Source of the DNA: Hygrophila difformis
Taxonomy: Eukaryota > Streptophyta > Magnoliopsida > Lamiales > Acanthaceae
Direction: 5' to 3'
DNA length: 64,000 nucleotides
NCBI GenBank assembly: GCA_030278955.1
Contig: JAOANR010000003.1
Coordinates: 35,358,054-35,422,053, forward strand
In this document: piece after piece, positions 57,748 to 64,000 of the stretch
How positions within the stretch are numbered: the stretch's first letter is position 1
Layout: each line of letters starts with the position of its first letter
Position numbers and translations under genes: made by a program
Notes under the pieces: generated by a model
What the model saw: only the letters and a program-made list of their open reading frames with translations
Databases searched by the model: none
Told to the model about the DNA's origin: nothing

Positions 57748-58205
57748 GGGCCCGTTTGGATTGGCTTTTGAAAAAAGCAGAAGCCAAAAGTAGAAGCAGA
57801 AGCAGAAGTCAAGAGCAAAAGCATGTCACTTTTGTGTTTGGATGGAATGTTTGAAAAGCGGCTTTTTCTAAAAAATATGTTTGGATGAATAAAAATCAAA
57901 AGTGCTTTTAGAGTGTGGTAATTACCAAAAAGGACATGCTACTTAATATGATAATAAGATATATTTATAGTGTAATTTATATTAAGTAGTGGGGGTATTT
58001 AAGTCCTTGCACATTTTACGAGGTGCTTTTGGCTTCTGCTTTTGGGAGAAGCACCCCCTGGGCTGCTTCTTCCAGAAGCACTTTTTTCGCTTTTCGAGGT
58101 GCTTTTGCTTTTTCTTAAAAGCCAAAACAAACACCTAATTTCTACTAGAAGTGCTTTTGGCAGAAGCAAAAAAGCACCTCCCTAGAAGCCAATCCAAACG
58201 GGCTC
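57748..58205. mobile_element. Tourist-like MITE 2 (458 bp)
   Basis: Terminal inverted repeats GGGCCCGTTTGGATTGGCTT and, from the right, GAGCCCGTTTGGATTGGCTT, flanked by ATA on both sides. It is related in sequence to MITE 1 (GGCTTTTGAAAAAAG). Subterminal AGAAGC-rich repeats are present. It is inserted in an older repeat rich in GGCCTAGGC (57630-57747), which may be hAT-like (TAGGGGTGGAAATAGGC). Confidence 0.75.
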
Positions 58206-58770
58206 ATAATTAAATAGGCCAGCTTTTAAGCCTTTGAAAAGCTTGATTAAGCCTATTTCAAAATTAAGTTAAAATTCCTTTATATATGCCCGGATGTAAT
58301 CAGAAGGTTGCAAGACATGAATAGGTGCATTTGGACAAATCTTCATCCACAACTATTTATATACGGGGAAAAGAATTATAAATATTTTAAAAACCTACAT
58401 ACAAGATTAAATTAATAATTACTTCTACAAGAAATTAATAATAATACCACATATTCCAGTAAACGTAAACTTACTAATATCATTTATCTAAATAGGCTTT
58501 CAAGACGGCCTAAGCCACTCTATTTATAAAAAAAAACTTGGTCTGGCGTGACATTCGGTATGCTAGACCATACGCCGGTAGGTAGGTAGGTAGCATAGCA
58601 TATTCCACCCCCTACTGGCAAGCTTCAATGTCGAGGAATAACCGCTTAACACTGATCCGAATTCATCGCCATGATCGGCTCCACCCATGCTGCCACGTGT
58701 CCTCTACGCATGCACCCGCGTAGCACCAGAATATCCTTCATAATTCATACTAATTCATGATTCTTCATAC
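58206..58770 (+). promoter_or_regulatory. Upstream region of the KING1-like gene
   Basis: Contains the right flank of MITE 2 and then about 300 bp of more GC-balanced sequence. TTTATAAA at about 58523-58530 is a possible TATA box about 240 bp before the start codon. A (GGTA)n run is at about 58577-58592. Nothing stronger can be supported. Confidence 0.35.
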
Positions 58771-61620
58771 ATGTCCATGTCGTCGCTTTCCAAAGAAAAT
58801 CAGATTTCCGTTTCCAGAATGCAGATGTCTTTGGACGGAGGGGAAACGCCGCGGAGTCCCGAAGCCAGGCTCGGGATGCAGGTCGAGGATCTCTGGGATG
58901 TGCAGGAGCCGCAGCTGAGCCCTACCGAGAAGCTTAACGCTTGCTTCGAAAGTATTCCTGTTTCCGCTTTTCCGCCTGCTCCTTCTTCTCAAAGTAATTC
59001 CTTTTTATTTTCCGCAATTTTTGTGTCTGAGTGTTCCGTAATCATCATTGTGTGCAAGTATCGTTCCCAATTTCGCTGCATGATATTAGGCGATCTATAA
59101 TGATAATGAATTTGGTTCATACGTGTAAGATTGTTTTATGATTTTGTTTCCGATCCTAGATGATCGGGCGAATTCATAAGTTTCATACTTAAGGGAAAAT
59201 TTCATCAATTTTTGGACTATCGTCAATTTGGTAGAGACAACCAGTTGAGAAATCCTCATGAGAAAGAGAGTGCATGATTAAATTTGGGTACAGTTTGTTA
59301 TTTTAGCTATTTTGCCTGATTATGCAATCTGAAATAATCTGATATGTAAATTTGGTGCATATGATTCTTGAGCAAATGACACCTCTTTAATAAGTATAAT
59401 CTTGATAAGTTGTTGGGCGAATTGAATTATACTACATTGCTTATGATCCTTCATAACTCGGTACTACATTTTCCCTCTACAGTTATAGAGATTGCATCAG
59501 ATGAAACGCTGGCTGAGGCTGTCAAGTTACTGGCCCGGCACAAAGTACTTAGTGCTCCAGTGGTGGATGTCAAAGCTCCTGCGGATGCCACTTGGATGGA
59601 CCGCTATATAGGCATTGTCGAGTTTGCTGGCATTGTCGTATGGATTTTGCACCAGGTTTGTTCACCTTAAGACTGTATAAACACAGAAATGATTAAATGT
59701 CTTTTTGGATATACACAGAGAAATGTTTAAACGTCTTTTTCGATGTCTGGATTTCATTTCATTTTCTTGCTTACTCCCGTGATGTGTATTCTTCACTTCC
59801 GTGTGATCAGTTTGTACTGAAACTTCTTCAACAATTCAACAATGTGAAACTAGGAAGAGCAGTATACAAATTATTGACAGGAATAGAAATGATTCACACA
59901 TTTAACATCTATCGTATTATTGATATATCTTAGGAAATCCTCCAGTTGTTTTAGGTTCTTGTAGCATTTTAGATTAAGTATTTCCTCTGTATTTTCTCTG
60001 TGAATGATTGGTTCACTAGCTCACTGCAAGAATAATCAAATCAGCACCAGCCCCCTCCCCCCACCTAAAAAGAAAAAGATGTTGCACTATGTACTAAAAG
60101 TAAATTTCATCCCAGCAAATTAGATTTGGCTTTTAAAAGGGATGAGAGTGACATAAGTCGATAATGATAGTTCATTTGTTGTTATACAATGGCAACCTTA
60201 TATCATTTAACCTGGGAAACAAAGGCTTGTTATTCTATATGTGCAAATATACTGAGGAGATTTGGCATTACTCAGTTATGTTTAAGAGACTAATGTTTTG
60301 AGTTTTTTTACTGCAGTCTGAAAAGGTGGATGGAGGCTCCCCAAGCTTCACAGCCATAGATGGCTCCAAGAGTGATCTTGGAGCTGCTGTTGTAGCATCA
60401 GCAGCTAATGGAATTGGTTCTCCTAGGTTTAAAAGTATGCAGCCCACCTCTCCGAGTGCTAACTGTGGAGAATTTTTCAAGAATCTTACATCTTCCGATT
60501 TCTACAAGAATACAAAGGTTATCCTTTCCTCCTTAAGCCACAAGGTTTTTCATATTTCCTCAAGAACTAAGCCCACACTTTGCTGAAACAAAAATTAGGT
60601 TGGAGACATCTCAGGATCGTTTCGATGGGCTCCCTTTCTCGCTTTGCAGAAAGCCAACTCCTTTCTAACGATGCTGCTACTGTTGTCAAAGTACAGAATG
60701 AAGAGCATCCCTGTGGTTGATTTAGGAGAATCTAAGATTGACAATATCATCACCCAGAGCGCGGTGATTCACATGCTTGATGAATGTGCTGGTCTTCATT
60801 GGTTTGAAAGCTGGGGTTCCACAAAGCTGTCTGAATTGGGGCTCCCATTAATGAAATCCAGCCACATTATAAAGGTCATGAGACGATCTGATTGTAGTCG
60901 GTTGAATCTCTTCCAAAAACCAATCACCAGAATCACGTAAGCATGACTTGTCAATAGTCTGCAGGTGTACGAGGATGAACCCGTGCTGGAAGCATTTAAA
61001 TTGATGAGACAAAATGGAGTTGGAGGTGTACCAGTGGTTGCAAGTGACGGAAACAAGGCAATCGGTAACATAAGCATTAGAGACATTCAATTCCTTCTCA
61101 TTGCACCCGAAATCTACAAGGAATATAGGTCAGTCATACCAACATTATGACCCAACATGTTTCCATAAACATAATGACTTGAGATACGCCCACTATTTGA
61201 TAATCTAATCAAGCATGCCATCATATTTTCCAATTTTACATAAATGAGTTCAAAGTTCAGATTTATCAAACTATCTCAAGAATCAACTTAACAGAACTCC
61301 GCACCCTTTTGTACTACAGATCAATAACTGCAAAAGACTTCCTGGCGGCAGCTAGCAGGTATTCAGACGAGCAGCTGAACCAGCAGGCACAGTCACCGAG
61401 TGGCATGGTTACATGTGGGAGGCATGACACACTTAAAGAAGTGATTAAGAAGCTGGATTCCTCAAAGATCCACCGCATATATGTGGTGGATGAAGGTGGG
61501 AATCTGGTGGGGTTGATAACTCTGAGGGACATAATCTCGAAGCTGGTCCATGAGCCGCGTGGATACTTCGGGGATTTCTTCGATGGAGTATTGCCTATGC
61601 CTATCAACAGCAGAGTGTGA
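58771..61620 (+). CDS. KING1: SnRK1 regulatory gamma subunit, KING1-like (six exons)
   Basis: Exons 58771-58993, 59483-59655, 60317-60517, 60599-60874, 60965-61128 and 61320-61620 have GT-AG borders and join in frame to 445 residues; the stop is at 61618-61620. The protein matches plant KING1/AKIN-gamma-type subunits of the energy-sensing SnRK1 kinase. Residues 36-73 carry LGMQVEDLWDVQEPQLSPTE and KLNACFESIPVSAFP. CBS motifs follow: ETLAEAVKLLARHKVLSAPV, LLLLSKYRMKSIPVVDLG, EAFKLMRQNGVGGVPVV, and HDTLKEVIKKLDSSKIHRIY ending near GYFGDFFDGVLPMP. Length is close to the Arabidopsis protein (424), the extra residues being mainly at the N terminus and in a serine-rich loop in exon 3. It is intact by reading. 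CBS pairs bind adenine nucleotides in animal relatives; in plants nucleotide control is less certain. No neighbouring partner gene was seen. Confidence 0.95.
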
Positions 61621-62494
61621 GCAGCTAGCTCATGAAGTCCACAGTATGTTTGGCAAATCCTGCTGCCAGGTATGCAATTGGAGTACCTTAATTGAAGTTC
61701 TTGACTGACTTCTTCTGCCTTCCGTTTCAATTGTTTTATCACTTTAATTTATATTTCAACTTTTTGGTTTATATACATAGAGAAAGATATAGGGTTATAG
61801 AGAAGCATTCTGAGGAACTTTTGAGATTTAGCAAGTGGGTTGTATTGCTAAAAGTTTAGGTTATGAGACAGTTTTATGAAAATGAATAGTTCCAATAACA
61901 ACCACTATTTAATGCTATAGTTTGAGGGTGTGGTTGGATGGAATGTTTTGGATCTAACAAGAGAGTTTTGAAATGAATGGATTTGAAATAAGATAAATTT
62001 GTGATATTGTGGATTTGAAATTCTTTGTTTGGCTTGAGAGAATATATAGTTAAAAATTTGAAATACGATACAAGTATACATGATAAAGGAGAACTTTAAA
62101 TGACAAAACTGAAGGAATACCATCTAATTTTATGGGTTTGAAATTGACAATCCATATGTATCCAAACAATAATGAAGAATTTGAGTCGGAGATTTAAAAT
62201 ACCCCGACTTTCAGCTTTACATACATTTCATCGATATATTGGTATCACTAACACTGTGACAATCGAGCACGCGTTCACCCTCATTTAATTTTGTGTTCTT
62301 AAAATAGTGTAGTTTCACCCTATTAGATTTATGTTAAATACATATCCTCTTTAAGATGCAATATTTTGGAGATTAATATTAAAACAACACAACACAAGAA
62401 GTCTATATTGATTTTCGACCGCTAACATTTTAATAGATTACTCTATAAAGATGTGTTACTGGTTTTCTAGATCAAATGACTTTGTAGTAGTATA
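61621..62494. other. 3' flank of KING1-like gene, no further gene seen
   Basis: AT-rich sequence, the first part likely 3'UTR. 61920-62170 has TTGGATGGAAT and ATCCAAACAATA-like ends that might be a decayed MITE, but the inverted repeats are too weak to call. Confidence 0.4.
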
Positions 62495-64000
62495 CTAGTT
62501 AGAGTAGTTGTGCAATGCACAACGTACTAAGGGCGTACAACTGCCCATGGAGAAAAAAAGAAATAATTGTAGGTGAGTGCACGTGAGTTTCTTATATGAT
62601 ACTTATTATGTTTAAAGAAATTTAGTTATATTTAATTTACAAGGCAAATACGCAGGGCTAAGGAAGCCAAATTCAGACTATAAAGTTTACTTAGAGCTGA
62701 AATTTTCTAACACTTGCAAATCAACATAAACAAATGTGAAACCCACGAGTTTAAAAAAAAAAAACCCTACGAATTTAATTTAATAATAATGGAGATTCAC
62801 CTTAAGAAGTAGTACAATGGAAGATGGTGTTGGTGGGCTACTCAATGAAATCCCTCAATCAATTCAAAGGAAAAAAAAAGGGATTGTTGCAATTTGATAC
62901 CTTGATAGCAGTGCCAGCGGTGGCAAGCGGAGAGCGGAGTGTTGAATAACAACAATGGAAGCGCACTTTGGTGGACGTTGGGGTATGATCCAATAGGAAA
63001 TGTGAGCTAAACAACCCTAAAAACCAAAGTGAGAAGACGTAGGAAGCGAACAAGGAATCAGTACAGTTGCAAAAGTATTTTTCAGAATTCATTGATACAT
63101 GCGAAAATCTGAAACTTATCCCCCAATAATCCTATAAAATTTGTCAGAGAATGAGGCTTAAAATATAATGAAGATAACAAAATATCATCGCACCAAATAA
63201 TACTATTTTTTGTATAATCCAATTATAGAACCCAACAGCCAACAGGGAAGGAAGCATGTTGATTAATGGAAGCCCACTGTTGATTGTTCCCACTAAGTGC
63301 CCATCATTTACCAGTTCGCGTCCGGAAAAATAAATACATAGAACCAATTCAGGCCTACGAAAAACTTCCTTAAGTCTTATTGACGCACCATGAAGATTAA
63401 CTGTTGTAGTCCAGCTACATAACCAATACATATTTCACAACCTATGCTCACGATACATTCAATGAAATAATTGCATTAAACAGAGTAATAATATTTGAAG
63501 ACAGGAATCCATGAAAGAAAACAGATAGCATAAACGATCATCATTTACTTGTCTCACAATCTCTTCCAAATGACGGTACACAACTCAAAAGATATTCACC
63601 AAAACTAAGAAATAAGATGATGTAGTTTTCCCAACAGGAATCCATACCATAAGAAGAGCATCAGCGTTCATCTGAAGCAACTTTTCCAAATAAGGGCTTA
63701 TCCTCAATCCATCGAAAATAACACTAACAACACAATCTACATCCCTGGACGTTCTTTGTTCTAAAAGTTCTTCAGCCTGCTTCATGTATTCTGTAACTTT
63801 CTGAAAACCGGTCGAACAAGCAAAAGAATTATTTTCTTAGATGAAGCTAACATCCAATGGTTTTAACAGGGCATATAAAAAATAGATAATCAATGCTTTA
63901 GAGACAAAAACTTGCTAATTCTCAACATACTGTATAAAGCACCAACAACATGATTTGTAAAAACCAATTCCCATAGTCTCAATAGTTTATTCTTATTATA
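62495..64000 (-). mobile_element. Second Helitron, 3' end (continues past window)
   Basis: On the minus strand the element ends GTTGTGCATTGCACAAC, spacer TACTCTAA, then CTAG, followed by host T. It shares the subterminal GCCCATGGAGAAAAA phrase with the Helitron at 979. Exon-like minus-strand pieces occur inside, as in the first Helitron. One is at 63785-63645, with KQAEELLEQRTSRDVDCVVS and GLRISPYLEKLLQMNADALL; another is at 63420-63210. I do not recognise their gene of origin. The 5' end lies beyond 64000. Confidence 0.7.

Noticed and set aside
61920..62170. Possible MITE with TTGGATGGA and ATCCAAACAA ends
   Set aside because: Inverted repeats are short and imperfect and no target duplication could be matched.
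1..64000. tRNA or rRNA genes
   Set aside because: None recognised by reading; the tRNA-like strings found are primer-binding sites of retroelements.

Overview
The window is nuclear DNA of a flowering plant, very probably a eudicot. The evidence is one intron-bearing SnRK1 gamma-subunit gene of the plant KING1 type, fragments of other plant genes, Athila- and Tat-type Ty3/gypsy retrotransposons, an L1-type LINE with a plant RNase H domain, Helitrons and Tourist-like MITEs. No bacterial or organellar genes were seen. About nine tenths of the sequence is transposon-derived and the elements are nested in a readable order.

Layout. (1) 1-14086: right-hand part of a Ty3/gypsy-type LTR, split by a 12.7-kb Helitron (979-13659, minus orientation). 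The Helitron carries intron-containing fragments of at least five unrelated plant genes: ECM29, CSP41b, a PIN-LIKES auxin carrier, a CofD/MEE18-like gene and starch synthase 4. (2) 14087-48608: an old Athila-type element (here 'Athila-O'). Its 5' half lies left of the window. Its internal tail (14087-15780, then about 43321-43978) and 3' LTR (43979-48608) are here. Inside it sits a minus-strand LINE (15781 to about 43320), and inside the LINE sits a young, complete 20,849-bp Athila-type element ('Athila-Y', 16762-37610). Athila-Y has 4858-bp LTRs, a 5-bp target duplication CACCT, gag, pol and a captured F-box-like gene. (3) 48609-50088: about 1.5 kb with no gene recognised. (4) 50089-56463: minus-strand, gag-protease part of a Tat-type retrotransposon. 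Its 5' LTR is interrupted by a 2430-bp solo LTR (53399-55828) of the same family as the LTR at the left edge. (5) 56464-58770: AT-rich spacer with two Tourist-like MITEs. (6) 58771-61620: the only intact cellular gene seen, a six-exon KING1-like gene. (7) 61621-64000: 3' flank and the 3' terminus of a second minus-strand Helitron that leaves the window.

Relative age: Athila-O is oldest, the LINE inserted into it, and Athila-Y inserted into the LINE. Independently, a gypsy LTR landed in Athila-O and was then hit by the Helitron. The two Athila-Y LTRs differ at only about a dozen positions by eye, so that insertion is recent.

Most unusual observations. The Athila-Y LTRs and post-pol region hold clusters of compound palindromes built on AATTCGAATT half-sites. 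The related Athila-O LTR has clusters of the same layout at the same places but built on AAT(T/G)CGGTTT half-sites, so architecture is kept while sequence has turned over. In addition, an F-box gene occupies the env-like position of Athila-Y behind an in-phase spliced leader exon, the Athila-Y LTR end seems to have moved outward with primer-binding-site relics, and the Helitron is a multi-gene capture vehicle.
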